Shown: positions 1 to 8,377, counted from the stretch's first letter. The stretch: DNA of 51,267 nt from Bacillus sp. BA3 (GCA_002835675.1 PIZR01000011.1:1-51267), one strand, 5' to 3'. The notes: a model not told the origin generated them from the letters alone. A program made the numbers and translations.

Positions 1-242
1 ACGAGAGGACCGGGATGGACGCACCGCTGGTGTACCAGTTGTCTTGCCAAAGGCATAGCTGGGTAGCTACGTGCGGACGGGATAAGTGCTGAAAGCATCT
101 AAGCATGAAGCCCCCCTCAAGATGAGATTTCCCATGGCGCAAGCTAGTAAGATCCCTGAAAGATGATCAGGTTGATAGGTCAGAGGTGGAAGCGTGGCGA
201 CATGTGGAGCTGACTGATACTAATAGATCGAGGACTTAACCA
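1..242 (+). rRNA. rrl: 23S ribosomal RNA, 3' end (partial)
   Basis: The window opens inside a 23S rRNA. The sequence shows the conserved 3' segment, including the AGTACGAGAGGACC-type sarcin-ricin surroundings cut by the window edge and the closing helix strand ending in GAGGACTTAACC. It is followed after a short AT-rich spacer by 5S rRNA, the usual Bacillus rrn order. The exact 3' end is estimated from that closing strand. Confidence 0.95.
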
Positions 243-315
243 ACGCTTTTTAAAAAATGAAATACCTTCTTATTATCTAGTTTTGAAGGAATGAAAATTC
301 TTCAAAATGAATATA

Positions 316-432
<117 letters not shown>

Positions 433-477
433 TGTTCATTTAAATCTTCAAATGGGTTTTAGGAAACATTATATTAT

Positions 478-552
478 TCCGCAGTAGCTCAGTGGTAGAG
501 CATTCGGCTGTTAACCGAACGGTCGTAGGTTCGAGTCCTACCTGCGGAGCCA
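478..552 (+). tRNA. tRNA-Asn (GTT)
   Basis: Full cloverleaf: acceptor TCCGCAG pairs with CTGCGGA, the anticodon loop CTGTTAA contains GTT at 510-512, and the CCA end is encoded. It is the first tRNA after the 5S gene and probably co-transcribed with it. Confidence 0.97.
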
Positions 553-555
553 TAT

Positions 556-628
556 GCTTCCATAGCTCAGTAGGTAGAGCACTTCCATGGTAAGGAAGAG
601 GTCAGCGGTTCGAATCCGCTTGGGAGCT
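556..628 (+). tRNA. tRNA-Thr (GGT)
   Basis: Acceptor GCTTCCA pairs with TGGGAGC, and the loop ATGGTAA gives anticodon GGT. The 3' CCA is not encoded (the sequence runs on as TTCCC), so the end must be added after transcription. Confidence 0.96.
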
Positions 629-659
629 TCCCAATCTATCTATGAACACAAAACAGTTC

Positions 660-734
660 GGCCCGTTGGTCAAGCGGTTAAGACACCGCCCTTTCACGGC
701 GGTAACACGGGTTCGAATCCCGTACGGGTCACCA
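660..734 (+). tRNA. tRNA-Glu (TTC)
   Basis: Acceptor GGCCCGT pairs with ACGGGTC, the anticodon stem CCGCC/GGCGG encloses CTTTCAC with anticodon TTC, and CCA is encoded. Confidence 0.97.
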
Positions 735-751
735 TTTTAAATCATTAATCC

Positions 752-827
752 GGAGGATTAGCTCAGCTGGGAGAGCATCTGCCTTACAAGCAGAGGGTCG
801 GCGGTTCGATCCCGTCATCCTCCACCA
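752..827 (+). tRNA. tRNA-Val (TAC)
   Basis: Acceptor GGAGGAT pairs with ATCCTCC, the anticodon stem CTGC/GCAG encloses the loop CTTACAA with anticodon TAC, and CCA is encoded. Confidence 0.96.
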
Positions 828-842
828 TTTTATTCTTTACTT

Positions 843-918
<76 letters not shown>

Positions 919-936
919 CTTACAACCATATATTGC

Positions 937-1020
937 GGAGGGGTAGCGAAGTGGCTAAACGCGGCGGACTGTAAATCCGCTCCTTTGGGTTCGGCAGTTC
1001 GAATCTGCCCCCCTCCACCA
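937..1020 (+). tRNA. tRNA-Tyr (GTA)
   Basis: A class II tRNA of 84 nt with a long variable arm. Acceptor GGAGGGG pairs with CCCCTCC, the loop around ACTGTAAA gives anticodon GTA, and CCA is encoded. Confidence 0.97.
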
Positions 1021-1124
1021 TTTTAATAAAATCCTGTGGATCAGTTATATATTCTCTATATTGGGGAATTATATGATTACCACCTTTTTATTTTGTTGAA
1101 TATTAATTATTGCATATCATATAT

Positions 1125-1199
1125 TGGGCTATAGCCAAGCGGTAAGGCAACGGATTTTGATTCCGTCATGCGAAGGTTCGATCCCTTCTAGCCCAGCCA
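1125..1199 (+). tRNA. tRNA-Gln (TTG)
   Basis: Acceptor TGGGCTA pairs with TAGCCCA, the anticodon region CGGATTTTGATTCCG has anticodon TTG, and CCA is encoded. About 100 nt of AT-rich spacer separates it from tRNA-Tyr, longer than the other spacers; I see no tRNA in that gap. Confidence 0.96.
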
Positions 1200-1202
1200 T
1201 TT

Positions 1203-1274
1203 GCGGAAGTAGTTCAGTGGTAGAATACAACCTTGCCAAGGTTGGGGTCGCGGGTTCGAATCCCGTCTTCCGCT
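1203..1274 (+). tRNA. tRNA-Gly (GCC)
   Basis: Acceptor GCGGAAG pairs with CTTCCGC, and the anticodon arm CAACC/GGTTG encloses TTGCCAA with anticodon GCC. No encoded CCA is present after the discriminator T. Confidence 0.96.
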
Positions 1275-1295
1275 TAATATATTTCATATCCCTTA

Positions 1296-1371
1296 GGGGC
1301 CTTAGCTCAGCTGGGAGAGCGCCTGCCTTGCACGCAGGAGGTCAGCGGTTCGATCCCGCTAGGCTCCACCA
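1296..1371 (+). tRNA. tRNA-Ala (TGC)
   Basis: Acceptor GGGGCCT pairs with AGGCTCC with one wobble, the anticodon arm CCTGC/GCAGG encloses CTTGCAC with anticodon TGC, and CCA is encoded. It is the last tRNA of the cluster, followed 25 nt later by a terminator. Confidence 0.97.
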
Positions 1372-1395
1372 TCAACTACATACACCAAAACTTAC

Positions 1396-1429
1396 GTCTT
1401 AAGCCAAAAATGGTTTAAGACTTTTTTTT
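1396..1429 (+). terminator. Intrinsic terminator of the rRNA/tRNA operon
   Basis: The stem GTCTTAAGCC/GGTTTAAGAC (one wobble) with an AAAAAT loop is followed directly by eight T residues. It closes the rrn-tRNA unit. Confidence 0.93.
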
Positions 1430-1529
1430 GTTTAAGGCTAGTTGGGTATACTAATCCCAAGAAAGATCTTTTTTCACCAAAAACATATGTGATAGGAAAA
1501 CGTGCATCTTTATACATGGAAATGTCGAG

Positions 1530-1557
1530 TTGAACCAACCGGCATATACGATATAAA
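1530..1557 (+). promoter_or_regulatory. Candidate sigma-A promoter of rocF
   Basis: -35 TTGAAC (1530-1535), a 16-nt spacer and -10 TATAAA (1552-1557). Transcription would start near 1564, leaving a very short leader before the rocF start at 1579. No -24/-12 sigma-L promoter was seen here, although other roc genes in Bacillus use one. Confidence 0.5.
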
Positions 1558-1578
1558 ATGGTGGAAAGGGGGAATTGT

Positions 1579-2481
1579 ATGTCTATTCAGAAAATTTCCG
1601 TCATCGGGTTGCCTATGGACCTTGGTCAAGCAAGGCGAGGGGTGGATATGGGACCTAGTGCCATTCGCTGCGCAGAGATTGTCGAGCGGCTTGAAAGATT
1701 GAATATAGAAGTAGAGGATTTAGGGGATATAATTGTGGGGCGTCCTGAAAGTGCAGATGAGCCTGGGACAAATCTAAAAAACTTACAGCTTGTAGCAAAG
1801 GGTAACACCCTGCTTGCCACAAAAGTTGATGAAATAATAGAAGGAGGCTCCTTTCCGCTTGTATTGGGAGGAGACCATTCGATAGCCATAGGTACACTGG
1901 CAGGAGTCGCAAAGCACTATGAAAAATTAGGCGTGATTTGGTACGACGCACACGGGGATTTAAATACGGAAGATACTTCACCATCCGGGAATATACACGG
2001 TATGCCCCTGGCTGTCAGTATCGGGCTTGGACATCCGGACCTAATCAATATCCATGGTTTTGCTCCAAAAGTGAAACCGGAAAACATCGTAATAATTGGG
2101 GCAAGGTCATTGGATGAAGGAGAAAAAGAACTTATCCGTGAGAAAGGGATTAAGGTATTCACGATGCATGAGATTGACCGTTTGGGAATGACACGGGTCA
2201 TGGAAGAATGCATTGATTACTTAAGGGAAAGAACGGATGGCGTCCACCTTTCATTGGATTTGGATGGAGTTGACCCAGCAGATGCACCGGGAGTGGGCAC
2301 ACCGGTGATTGGTGGTATAAGCTATCGGGAAAGTCATTTGGCCATGGAAATGCTTGCGGAATCCAACTTGATTACATCAGCTGAATTCGTAGAGGTGAAT
2401 CCCATTTTAGATGAGCGAAATAAGACGGCGATCGTTGCCGTGGCCCTAATGGGTTCCCTATTTGGAGAAAAATTATTATAA
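1579..2481 (+). CDS. rocF: Arginase
   Basis: Cytoplasmic manganese enzyme that splits arginine into ornithine and urea, the first step of the arginase catabolic route. The 300-residue protein carries all arginase metal-binding motifs: GGDHS with His100, DAHGD at 123-127 and SLDLDGVDP with Asp227/Asp229. It opens with the family's SVIG-PMDLGQARRGVDMG segment. The start is ATG 1579, because AAAGGGGG lies about seven bases upstream; an ATG seven codons earlier has no such site. It stands alone between the tRNA cluster and a terminator, next to sigW. I recall the same placement in other Bacillaceae, whereas B. subtilis keeps rocF with rocDE. Identification is secure. Confidence 0.96.
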   Translation: MSIQKISVIGLPMDLGQARRGVDMGPSAIRCAEIVERLERLNIEVEDLGDIIVGRPESADEPGTNLKNLQLVAKGNTLLATKVDEIIEGGSFPLVLGGDHSIAIGTLAGVAKHYEKLGVIWYDAHGDLNTEDTSPSGNIHGMPLAVSIGLGHPDLINIHGFAPKVKPENIVIIGARSLDEGEKELIREKGIKVFTMHEIDRLGMTRVMEECIDYLRERTDGVHLSLDLDGVDPADAPGVGTPVIGGISYRESHLAMEMLAESNLITSAEFVEVNPILDERNKTAIVAVALMGSLFGEKLL

Positions 2482-2495
2482 CTGAAAATTAAAAG

Positions 2496-2533
2496 AAACA
2501 GTAACCGGCTTGTAATGGGTTACTGTTTTTTAT
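2496..2533. terminator. Bidirectional terminator between rocF and the Spo0E-like gene
   Basis: The stem AACAGTAACC/GGTTACTGTT is followed by TTTTAT on the plus strand and TTTCTTTT-type sequence on the minus strand. It can serve rocF and the convergent minus-strand gene at 2619. Confidence 0.85.
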
Positions 2534-2618
2534 ATGCTAGAAGACGTAGGTTTATTTTCCAGGGTGTATGTAACAGGAACATAGTTATAGATAGATGGTT
2601 GCAATCGTATATCCGTAT

Positions 2619-2804
2619 TCACTTTAGAGCACTTCTGTCTGTGGGATCTCCATTTTTAGTTAAATGGATGTATTGGATGATTAAAGAATCCAGTTTACTG
2701 CTAACTTCAACAACCTCATTATCCACCATCGAAGAACGGGAAGCCAAAAACATCATCTTCTGTCTGTATTGTTCAATATGGTCTAAAATTTGTTCAGCAG
2801 TCAT
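2619..2804 (-). CDS. Spo0E-like aspartyl-phosphate phosphatase
   Basis: Small protein of about 61 residues. Family members strip phosphate from Spo0A~P and delay sporulation. The visible family pattern is a first helix (ILDHIEQYRQKMMFLA), a loop, and a second helix with the signature S-x2-LD-x-LI (SSKLDSLIIQYI) that inserts into the Spo0A receiver domain. ATG 2804 is preferred: AAGGGAG sits about 11 bases upstream, whereas the in-frame GTG at 2816 overlaps that site. It is a single gene, convergent with rocF. Which phosphorelay protein it acts on cannot be told from sequence. Confidence 0.78.
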   Translation of the reverse strand: MTAEQILDHIEQYRQKMMFLASRSSMVDNEVVEVSSKLDSLIIQYIHLTKNGDPTDRSALK

Positions 2805-2911
2805 ATAGAGAATCACTCCCTTGAATTTTACAATTTCTTACTATATAGCCCTGTTTTTTTTTTCTTAAACATAAAATGTAAAACTTTGTTAAAATTAATG
2901 TATTAAATTTT

Positions 2912-2937
2912 TGAAACCTTTTAGCTTACGATTCGTA
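2912..2937 (+). promoter_or_regulatory. Sigma-W autoregulatory promoter
   Basis: -35 TGAAAC (2912-2917), a 16-nt spacer and -10 CGTA (2934-2937) match the ECF sigma-W consensus. It lies 40 nt upstream of sigW, so sigW drives its own operon as in B. subtilis. Confidence 0.93.
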
Positions 2938-2976
2938 GTAATCGTATAGCCGCATGAGCGGGGGTAATACCGGAAA

Positions 2977-3540
2977 ATGGATGCACTCATTAAAGAGAGA
3001 ATTAATCAAGTATTAAAGGGAGACCATAATGCATTTGGGGAAATTGTCGAAATTTACAAGGACAAAGTTTTCCAAATATGTTTCAGGATGCTCGGAAACA
3101 GGCAAGAAGCAGAAGATTTGGCGCAAGAGGCCTTTGTAAGGGCCTACGTGAATATTCGGAGTTTCAATATAACAATGAAATTTTCTACATGGTTATATAG
3201 GATTGCGACCAATCTTTGTATTGACCGGCTTCGCAAGAAAAAACCGGACTATTATCTAGATGCAGAGGTGGCAGGAACAGAGGGATTGAATATGTATTCC
3301 CAAATTGCATCGGATATGGCGAAACCCGAGGAAGAAGTTGAATCTTTAGAACTGCAGGAAACGATTCAAGTGGAAATAATGAAATTGCCCGAGAAATACC
3401 GATCGGTAATAGTATTGAAGTATATTGAAGAGCTATCATTAAAGGAAATCAGTGAAATACTCGATTTGCCGGTCGGTACGGTTAAGACGAGGATACATCG
3501 CGGTCGGGAAGCCTTGCGTAAACAACTACGCCATTTATAA
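2977..3540 (+). CDS. sigW: RNA polymerase ECF sigma factor SigW
   Basis: The 187-residue extracytoplasmic-function sigma factor of the cell-envelope stress response (antimicrobial peptides, alkaline shock). Region 2 covers about residues 20-95, with AEDLAQEAFVRAY (region 2.2) and FSTWLYRIATN (2.3/2.4). Region 4 covers about 125-185, with the helix-turn-helix LSLKEISEILDLPVGTVKTR. The length equals that of B. subtilis SigW. A sigma-W promoter lies directly upstream, and the anti-sigma gene rsiW follows after 16 nt, supporting the assignment. The start at ATG 2977 has only a rather distant purine-rich site (GGGGG), so translation may be moderate. Confidence 0.96.
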   Translation: MDALIKERINQVLKGDHNAFGEIVEIYKDKVFQICFRMLGNRQEAEDLAQEAFVRAYVNIRSFNITMKFSTWLYRIATNLCIDRLRKKKPDYYLDAEVAGTEGLNMYSQIASDMAKPEEEVESLELQETIQVEIMKLPEKYRSVIVLKYIEELSLKEISEILDLPVGTVKTRIHRGREALRKQLRHL

Positions 3541-3556
3541 AAAGAAGGTGAGAAAA

Positions 3557-4180
3557 ATGAACTGCCATGAGGAAATCATTGAATATATGCATGATTATTT
3601 AGATGAGGACATCAAACCGGAGCATAAAGAGGTTTTACGGGAGCACTTGAATAACTGTGCTGAATGCCGGGATTACTTTCATGAAATGAAAAAGGCGGTC
3701 GCTCTTGTACAAAGCACTTCCCATATAAAGGCCCCGGATGACTTTACAGCAAAGGTTATGGCTCAATTGCCAAAGGAAACGAAAACAACAGGTGCCAAAC
3801 GTTGGTTCAAAAGCCATCCCTTCATGACAGCGGCAGCGATGTTCATCATATTGATGACAGGATCTGTTTTTTCGACTTATAATCAGGACGAACATTTTTC
3901 AGTATCAAAGCAGCCTAACTTAGTGGTCGATGGTGAAACGGTGATTGTGCCTGAGGGTGAGACAATCAAGGGAAATGTGGTAGTTCAAAATGGTAACATT
4001 CAAATAGATGGTGAAGTAGAGGGAGATGTAACAGTCATAAATGGGCATAAATATATGTCTAAGGCAGGGAATGTGACTGGGAGCATCCATGTTATTGACC
4101 AAGCTTTTGAGTGGATGTGGTATAAAGTAAAGGACACTGCAACCTCGTTGGTTCCTGCTAAAGATGAGAATAGGGAATAG
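3557..4180 (+). CDS. rsiW: Anti-sigma-W factor RsiW
   Basis: Single-pass membrane anti-sigma factor that holds SigW until regulated proteolysis (PrsW, RasP, Clp) destroys it. The 207-residue protein has an N-terminal zinc-associated anti-sigma domain with H-x3-C-x2-C (HLNNCAEC). A single membrane helix lies at about residues 87-105 (FMTAAAMFIILMTGSVFS), and the extracytoplasmic C-terminal domain has a bactofilin-like beta pattern (VVVQNGNIQIDGEVEGDVTV). ATG 3557 follows AAGAAGGTGAG. It is co-transcribed with sigW and closed by a strong terminator. Confidence 0.95.
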   Translation: MNCHEEIIEYMHDYLDEDIKPEHKEVLREHLNNCAECRDYFHEMKKAVALVQSTSHIKAPDDFTAKVMAQLPKETKTTGAKRWFKSHPFMTAAAMFIILMTGSVFSTYNQDEHFSVSKQPNLVVDGETVIVPEGETIKGNVVVQNGNIQIDGEVEGDVTVINGHKYMSKAGNVTGSIHVIDQAFEWMWYKVKDTATSLVPAKDENRE

Positions 4181-4238
4181 AAGCTGGGTGAGGGCACCGT
4201 TTTTCATTTAAGGTGACTTCGCCCAGCTTTATTTTTTT
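4181..4238 (+). terminator. Terminator after sigW-rsiW
   Basis: The inverted arms AAGCTGGG and CCCAGCTT extend inward to CACC/GGTG and are followed by TATTTTTTT. This separates sigW-rsiW from the cdaA operon, at least partly. Confidence 0.85.
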
Positions 4239-4293
4239 AGGGGACCATTATTCATGGTTCTTTTTTCCTGTGTAAATTTCTCACACTAGTTTT

Positions 4294-4322
4294 TAGATGT
4301 ATCATTTAAAAAATGGTATACT
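4294..4322 (+). promoter_or_regulatory. Possible promoter of the cdaA operon
   Basis: A good -10 TATACT (4317-4322) is preceded at 17 nt by a poor -35 (TAGATG). A promoter is expected here because a terminator lies upstream and a new operon begins at 4386, but the -35 is weak. Confidence 0.35.
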
Positions 4323-4385
4323 ATTAAGGTTATCGTATAAAGATTGTAATTGGTATTTGGAGTAATACTGACTGGAGGAAACAAC

Positions 4386-5210
4386 ATGTCTTTAACCAAT
4401 TTGACTGTTTGGGACTATGTAGTAAATTTCATTGATATTCTCCTTGTATGGTTTGTGATATATAAATTGTTAACTATTATTCGAGGCACGAAGGCTATTC
4501 AGCTGCTAAAAGGAATTTTTGTAATTGTCATTGTAAAAAGCTTAAGCAACCTGTTTGGTTTCAATACACTCGGATGGTTAATGGCACAAGTCATGAATTG
4601 GGGAGTATTGGCGATTCTCGTCATTTTTCAACCTGAACTGAGAAGGGCACTTGAACAATTAGGACGCGGGAAGCTCTTTGCAAGGGGCACCGTTCCAGAA
4701 GAGAATCAGCAAGAGCGTTTAGTCGAGGAAATCCTAAAGGCGTCCACCTATATGGCAAAAAGGCGTATAGGAGCCTTGATTACGATAGAAAAAGGTACGG
4801 AGCTTGGGGATTATGTTGAAACGGGGATACCCCTGAAATCCTACATTTCTTCAGAACTGCTCATTAATATCTTCATCCCTAATACGCCGCTCCATGATGG
4901 CGCAGTTATTTTGCAAAATAACCAGGTGGCGGCTGCAGCCTGCTATTTGCCATTATCAGAGAGTCCATTCATATCAAAGGAACTTGGTACACGGCATAGG
5001 GCAGCCATAGGCATGAGTGAAGTTACGGATAGTCTTACGATTGTCGTTTCAGAAGAAACGGGGGGAATATCCGTCACTAAAAACGGGGAACTTTACCGGG
5101 ATTTGAATCAAGAATCATTTAGGGCCATGCTTACAAGTGAACTGGTAGTGGAAAACATCAAATCAACTTCCTCAAGCATCTTTAACTGGAGGGGGAAAAA
5201 GAATGGATAA
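4386..5210 (+). CDS. cdaA: Diadenylate cyclase CdaA (c-di-AMP synthase)
   Basis: Membrane-bound enzyme that makes cyclic di-AMP from two ATP; the messenger controls potassium and osmolyte uptake and cell-wall homeostasis. The 274-residue protein has three membrane helices in the first ~80 residues, then a DAC domain with the catalytic DGA motif at 171-173 (PLHDGAVIL) and RHR at 203-205 (GTRHRAAIG). The start is ATG 4386, because TGGAGG lies eight bases upstream; an earlier in-frame ATG lacks a site. The stop overlaps the start of cdaR by 8 nt, so the two are translationally coupled. The order cdaA-cdaR-glmM is conserved across Firmicutes. Confidence 0.96.
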   Translation: MSLTNLTVWDYVVNFIDILLVWFVIYKLLTIIRGTKAIQLLKGIFVIVIVKSLSNLFGFNTLGWLMAQVMNWGVLAILVIFQPELRRALEQLGRGKLFARGTVPEENQQERLVEEILKASTYMAKRRIGALITIEKGTELGDYVETGIPLKSYISSELLINIFIPNTPLHDGAVILQNNQVAAAACYLPLSESPFISKELGTRHRAAIGMSEVTDSLTIVVSEETGGISVTKNGELYRDLNQESFRAMLTSELVVENIKSTSSSIFNWRGKKNG

Positions 5211-6567
5211 ATTCACCAATAGCGCTTGGTTTATGAGAATCGTAGCTTTCGCCTTGGCAGCACTTTTGTTCATTTCCATTAACTTTGAGATGGAGTCGGA
5301 TAAAAAATCGCTTGGTTTATCGACAGCCCCTGAAATCAGTACGGAGACCATCGAAAATGTACCGGTTGAAGTGTACTATGACCGTGAGAATCTAGTGGTG
5401 AGCGGAGTGCCGGAGACGGTTGATGTTACGCTTAAGGGAGCAAAAAGCCTCTTGATAAATGCGAAAAACCAAAGGGACTTTAAAGTGTATGTAGACCTTT
5501 CCGATCCTGCAATCTCAATGGGGGACAGAACTGTCACATTTAAAATAAGTGAGTTGAATGAAAAGTTAGTGGCGACGATCGATCCGGAATATGCCGAAGT
5601 CAACGTTCAGGAACGAGTGACGAAGGAATTCTCCGTTGAAGCCGAGTATAATAGCTCTTTACTTGAAGAGGGTTATACCGCTGGTCAGCCAACAGTCAGC
5701 CCGAAAACTGTCAAAATTACGGGTGCTAAAGATGCGATTGAACAAATTTCGTATGTAAAGGCAAACCTTGAAATAAGTAAGGGACTTAGCGAAACGGTGA
5801 ACGCCAAGGCTACCGTTAAAGCCCTGGACAGAGACTTGAATAAGCTGGATGTGACGATCGAGCCATCTTCAGTTGCCGTTTCCTTAAAAGTGAGCATTCC
5901 TTCCAAGACGGTTTCGATAGAACCGAAGCAAACCGGCAAGACAAAGGATGGCATCAGGATCACAAGTATGAGTGTCGACCCAAAAGAGGTCACCTTATTC
6001 GGTTCGGAATCGGAACTGGAGAAAATAGATGAAATAAATCTTCCTGTAAATATCTCGAAAATCGATGGTGATACAGAATTGGAACTCGATCTTAATAAAC
6101 CGGAAAGTGTACAAAAAATGTCCTTGGGTAAGGCAAAGGTCAAGATTCGCACCGAGAAAGTTGATGTGGATGAAGAGAGTTCAGAGCCAGTCGTAGAAGA
6201 GGAAGAACCTGAAACTGAACAAAAACAAGAAGAGCCAGTAGTCGAAAAAGAAGAAGAAAAAGAAAAAGATGAAACGGCTGCCGTTGAGTCCAAAACTTTC
6301 AACAATATACAAATTGTGCCTGTGGGCATACAGGATGGCCAAAATGCCGAATTGGAATCCGATGTAACTAGCATCACTTTGCTTGGTGAGGCGGATGATT
6401 TGAAGAAAATAACTAAAGACGACATTAATCTTACAGTAGATGTGAGTAATTTAGATGAAGGTACGCATGATGTGGATTTGGCGGTATCAGTGCCTGAGGG
6501 AATGGAATGGGAACTGGATTCTGAAACGATCTCGGTCACCATCACACAAAAAGACGAAGAGACATGA
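5203..6567 (+). CDS. cdaR: CdaA regulatory protein CdaR (YbbR)
   Basis: Membrane-anchored extracytoplasmic partner of CdaA. The 454-residue protein has one N-terminal membrane helix (residues about 9-27), followed by YbbR domains of roughly 80-90 residues, each with an NVPVEV/VTLKG-like pattern (three between about 45 and 325, a fourth at about 365-445). Between the third and fourth lies a highly acidic, Glu/Lys-rich linker of about 45 residues (5.16-6.29 kb region, residues ~320-365), probably disordered. ATG 5203 follows GGAGGGGG and overlaps cdaA. The family is known to modulate cyclase activity, and the operon also feeds GlmM, which binds and inhibits CdaA. Confidence 0.93.
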   Translation: MDKFTNSAWFMRIVAFALAALLFISINFEMESDKKSLGLSTAPEISTETIENVPVEVYYDRENLVVSGVPETVDVTLKGAKSLLINAKNQRDFKVYVDLSDPAISMGDRTVTFKISELNEKLVATIDPEYAEVNVQERVTKEFSVEAEYNSSLLEEGYTAGQPTVSPKTVKITGAKDAIEQISYVKANLEISKGLSETVNAKATVKALDRDLNKLDVTIEPSSVAVSLKVSIPSKTVSIEPKQTGKTKDGIRITSMSVDPKEVTLFGSESELEKIDEINLPVNISKIDGDTELELDLNKPESVQKMSLGKAKVKIRTEKVDVDEESSEPVVEEEEPETEQKQEEPVVEKEEEKEKDETAAVESKTFNNIQIVPVGIQDGQNAELESDVTSITLLGEADDLKKITKDDINLTVDVSNLDEGTHDVDLAVSVPEGMEWELDSETISVTITQKDEET

Positions 6568-6623
6568 CCTTGCTTTAACAACATCATTTAATTCAGTAAC
6601 GATTCGAAGAAGGAGCGATAAAG

Positions 6624-7973
6624 ATGGGTAAATATTTTGGAACAGACGGAGTAAGGGGTATAGCGAATAGCGAATTAACACCGGAGTTGGCATTTAAACT
6701 AGGCCGTTTTGGTGGCTATGTTCTTACTAGAAATACAGAAAAACCCAAAGTGCTGATAGGGCGCGATACTCGTATTTCAGGTGAAATGCTGGAAGGTGCG
6801 CTTGTTGCCGGTCTTTTATCCATTGGGGCTGAAGTGATGCGCCTTGGGGTCATTTCGACACCGGGAGTTGCCTATTTAACAAAGGCCTTAAGTGCTGAAG
6901 CAGGTGTCATGATCTCCGCTTCGCATAATCCGGTAGCGGATAATGGCATTAAATTCTTTGGACCGGATGGGTTTAAGTTATCCGATGACCAAGAAGCGGA
7001 AATTGAAGCACTATTAGATATGGAAAAGGATGAACTTCCACGCCCGGTTGGCGGAGATTTAGGCCATTTGAACGATTATTTCGAAGGAGGGCAAAAGTAT
7101 CTCCAGTACTTGAAACAATCAGTGGATGAAGACTTTACAGGCATTCATGTTGCTCTTGATTGTGCACATGGGGCGACATCTGCCTTGGCCATGCATCTGT
7201 TTGCAGATCTTGATGCAGACATCTCTACTATGGGGGCATCGCCAAATGGATTGAACATTAATGATAAGGTAGGTTCCACCCACCCTGAAGCACTTGCTGA
7301 ATTCTTAAAAGAAAAAGGTGCGGATGTTGGACTTGCTTTCGATGGTGACGGAGACCGTGTCATTGCCATAGATGAAAAAGGAAATATCGTGGACGGCGAC
7401 CAAATCATGTATATCTGTGCGAAATACTTGAAAGAAAATAACCGTCTGAAACAGGGAACAGTGGTTTCTACGATCATGAGCAACCTTGGTTTTTATAAAG
7501 GTCTTGAAGAGCATGGCATACAAAGCGCCCAGACGGCAGTGGGTGATCGCTATGTGGTCGAGGAGATGCGAAAAGGCGGCTATAACCTTGGCGGTGAACA
7601 ATCCGGACATATCATCTTCCTGGACTATAACACGACAGGTGATGGCTTATTGACGGGTCTACAGCTTGTGAACATCATGAGCGATACCCAAAAAACCTTA
7701 TCGGAGCTTGCTGGCGAGATGAAGAAATATCCACAAACGCTGATCAATGTCAGAGTTACCGATAAACACGCTGTAACCGATAATGAAAAGGTACAGGAAG
7801 TCATCAAGGCTGTTGAAGGGGAAATGAACGGAAATGGCCGTATTTTGGTGAGACCATCCGGTACTGAACCGCTAGTCCGTGTTATGGCTGAAGCACCGAC
7901 AGTTGAGGAATGCACTAATTATGTAGATCGCATCGTCGCAGTTGTAAGAGCGGAAATGGGAATAAACGAATAA
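6624..7973 (+). CDS. glmM: Phosphoglucosamine mutase
   Basis: Converts glucosamine-6-phosphate to glucosamine-1-phosphate for UDP-GlcNAc and peptidoglycan synthesis. At 449 residues it is the standard length. The catalytic serine is Ser100 in ISASHNP, the metal loop is D240-G-D-G-D-R, the sugar-binding loop is GGEQSGH, and the phosphate-binding loop is RPSGTEPLVRV near the C-terminus. ATG 6624 follows AAGGAGCG. In Bacillus, GlmM also binds CdaA and links cell-wall precursor supply to c-di-AMP. It ends the cdaA-cdaR-glmM operon with a strong terminator. Confidence 0.97.
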   Translation: MGKYFGTDGVRGIANSELTPELAFKLGRFGGYVLTRNTEKPKVLIGRDTRISGEMLEGALVAGLLSIGAEVMRLGVISTPGVAYLTKALSAEAGVMISASHNPVADNGIKFFGPDGFKLSDDQEAEIEALLDMEKDELPRPVGGDLGHLNDYFEGGQKYLQYLKQSVDEDFTGIHVALDCAHGATSALAMHLFADLDADISTMGASPNGLNINDKVGSTHPEALAEFLKEKGADVGLAFDGDGDRVIAIDEKGNIVDGDQIMYICAKYLKENNRLKQGTVVSTIMSNLGFYKGLEEHGIQSAQTAVGDRYVVEEMRKGGYNLGGEQSGHIIFLDYNTTGDGLLTGLQLVNIMSDTQKTLSELAGEMKKYPQTLINVRVTDKHAVTDNEKVQEVIKAVEGEMNGNGRILVRPSGTEPLVRVMAEAPTVEECTNYVDRIVAVVRAEMGINE

Positions 7974-7980
7974 CCAATCC

Positions 7981-8022
7981 TATGCATAAAAGGAACTAAA
8001 TTTCCTTTTATGCATATTTTTA
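7981..8022 (+). terminator. Terminator after glmM
   Basis: A near-perfect stem (TATGCATAAAAGGAA with TTTCCTTTTATGCATA, 5-nt loop) is followed by TTTTTAT. Confidence 0.93.
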
Positions 8023-8060
8023 TAAAGAAGTTCTTTTTCGCAGGTCTTGGTAATAAAGAA

Positions 8061-8090
8061 TTGACCTATGTCCCTTATTTAAGGTATGAT
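8061..8090 (+). promoter_or_regulatory. Candidate sigma-A promoter of glmS
   Basis: -35 TTGACC (8061-8066), an 18-nt spacer and -10 TATGAT (8085-8090), placed between the glmM terminator and the ribozyme. A transcript from here would carry the full ribozyme leader. Confidence 0.6.
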
Positions 8091-8149
8091 TATCCTGATT
8101 TACAACTCATTTTCTTGAAAATGGCTGTTTTAAAAAGGAGGGTAGGCAA

Positions 8150-8335
8150 GGAGAAACGGATTCACAAAAGCGCCTGAACTAAGTCTGGACGAGAAATGGC
8201 TTAGTTGACGAGGAGGAGGTTTATCGAATGATCGGCGGATACCTCCCGGCTGAAGTGCACAGCCGCAATAATTCCAATCTTAAAACAGTAGGGCAACTTA
8301 CTGCACAAAGGGTTGGAAATGCACAATGGGAAAAA
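8150..8335 (+). ncRNA. glmS ribozyme (glucosamine-6-phosphate riboswitch)
   Basis: Self-cleaving RNA that uses GlcN6P as cofactor and shuts down glmS when the product is abundant. The conserved cleavage site A|GCGCC lies at 8169|8170. P1 is AACTAAG/CTTAGTT, the core segment GACGAGGAGGAGGTTTATCGA is followed by TCGGCGGAT and CCTCCCGG, P3 is CGGCTG/CAGCCG, and P4 is ATTCCAA/TTGGAAT-like with an inner CAGTAGG/CTTACTG arm. The outer limits are approximate. The sequence between 8336 and the glmS start holds additional hairpins, described separately. Confidence 0.95.
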
Positions 8336-8377
8336 GTGCTTTAGGGCATTTCCTTTATAAAAATATATTAGAGATGA

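Noticed and set aside
1124..1402. Plus-strand open frame of about 92 codons across the tRNA genes
   Set aside because: It runs through tRNA-Gln, tRNA-Gly and tRNA-Ala, which form complete cloverleaves; there is no ribosome-binding site.
1430..1578. Sigma-L (-24/-12) promoter before rocF
   Set aside because: No GG-N10-GC pattern of the TGGCAC-N5-TTGCA type was found; a sigma-A-like promoter fits better.
5685..6587. Minus-strand open frame of 300 codons opposite cdaR
   Set aside because: Serine-rich composition is the mirror of the Glu/Ser codons of cdaR; no family motif, and cdaR is clearly the real gene.
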